DNA of 64,000 nt, taken from Bythopirellula sp. (GTDB lineage: Bacteria; Planctomycetota; Planctomycetia; Pirellulales; Lacipirellulaceae). The translations under genes were made by a program, and so were the position numbers. Where the stretch lies: contig JANQQA010000122.1 in assembly GCA_028285205.1 (NCBI GenBank), positions 62,001-126,000 on the forward strand. The letters are read 5' to 3'. The notes below the pieces were generated by a model. That model saw only the letters and a list, made by a program, of their open reading frames with translations. It did no database searches and was not told the DNA's origin. Each line of letters opens with the position of its first letter. Position 1 is the stretch's first letter. Shown one piece after another: positions 63,543 to 64,000 of this stretch.

Positions 63543-64000
63543 CGTAGGTCTCCGCTAGCGTGGGGTCGAGAATCCCGGATTATCTCGCGAAAGGAGGAAC
63601 CTGGCAAGCGCCTGAATTCGCGACCACTCATCAAGTTGGGCCCCAGCTTCGAACCGATCGCAGACGGTCGCTCGCAGCAACGAAGCAATTCTTCACAGAA
63701 TGTAAATCTTGAACCTTGGTTGTAAGACTTCTAACGAGATGGCAACAATCAACCCTGCGGATTGCAGGCTCAAGTCCTCGCGATGCGTTTGGCGCCGGCG
63801 GAAAAGTGGCCGAAGATTCGGTGAGACACGCGTCCGCATGAAACCGATCGCATGCGGCATAAGAATTGCACTGATTATTGTTTAACAGCGACAAAGCCAC
63901 GCACGCTGAAGGCCGTTGCCATGAAGGCGGCAGTCATGTGGCTCTCTGATTCGCCACCACGGCGGTCGCTTCTTCTGGATCGATTTTCACTCGTCCCATG
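63543..64000. other. Intergenic region at the right edge
   Basis: About 460 bases upstream of guaB, which should contain its promoter. Short ORFs at 63631-63900 have no motifs. At the very edge the minus strand has a short open frame ending at 63934 (GRVKIDPEEATAVVANQ) that could be the C-terminus of a gene lying beyond the window, but it is too short to call. Confidence 0.4.

Noticed and set aside
63934-63999. Possible C-terminus of a minus-strand gene entering from the right edge
   Set aside because: Only 21 codons visible and other frames are also open; cannot be supported from this window.

Overview
The window looks like the chromosome of a planctomycete, most likely order Pirellulales. 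This rests on the families present rather than on any marker-gene comparison: two DUF1559 prepilin-like proteins, a DUF1501 plus PSCyt1/DUF1549/DUF1553 pair, a membrane-anchored WD40 protein of the planctomycete Ser/Thr-kinase type, six sulfatases, and a run of exported proteins ending in a dockerin-like calcium module followed by a PEP-CTERM sorting signal. No phage, insertion sequence or CRISPR array was seen.

Layout. 1-4744: the tail of a WD40 receptor-like protein, a DUF1559 pseudopilin, two small unknown proteins and a REPIN-like inverted repeat. 4745-11356: a gene-poor stretch, then a PhnZ-type phosphonate oxygenase with a probable decayed FAD oxidoreductase behind it, a LamG-purple acid phosphatase, a YidE/AspT-type transporter and a PfkB sugar kinase. 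11781-19805: a tightly packed plus-strand run of sulfatase, PhyH dioxygenase, sialidase-like BNR protein and three more sulfatases, which reads as a sulfated-glycan degradation operon. 20177-25894: two large exported PEP-CTERM proteins, one of them a sulfatase carrying a dockerin. 26060-30785: tRNA-Ser(CGA) and the DUF1501/PSCyt1 pair. 31257-33190: small housekeeping and unknown genes with a clear bidirectional terminator. 33234-40271: a MoxR-DUF58-DUF4350-DUF4129 operon with RDD and SpoIIM-family membrane genes. 40495-43609: tRNA-Arg(TCG), then a Gfo/Idh/MocA oxidoreductase translationally coupled to a sulfatase. 43871-58423: a cluster dominated by exported nuclease-type proteins. 58541-63542: a c-di-GMP module (HD-GYP plus PilZ-like), NAD(P)H-hydrate epimerase, a large acidic envelope protein and guaB.

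How it may work together. Two nutrient-scavenging themes stand out. One is removal of sulfate and terminal sugars from sulfated, possibly sialylated, polysaccharides (six sulfatases, a sialidase-like protein, PhyH, a sugar oxidoreductase, a fructokinase-like enzyme). The other is acquisition of phosphorus from organic matter: three endonuclease/exonuclease/phosphatase (EEP) proteins, an endonuclease I, a double lamin-tail-domain protein, a PhnD-like binding protein, PhnZ and a purple acid phosphatase.

The best candidate for an under-described system is the 43871-58423 block. There the modules that occur in secreted nucleases of other bacteria (LTD, OB-fold, EEP, endonuclease I) are spread over neighbouring genes, and three of those proteins plus two unknown exported ones carry PEP-CTERM signals. 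Functions are inferred from motifs read by eye; no database search was run.
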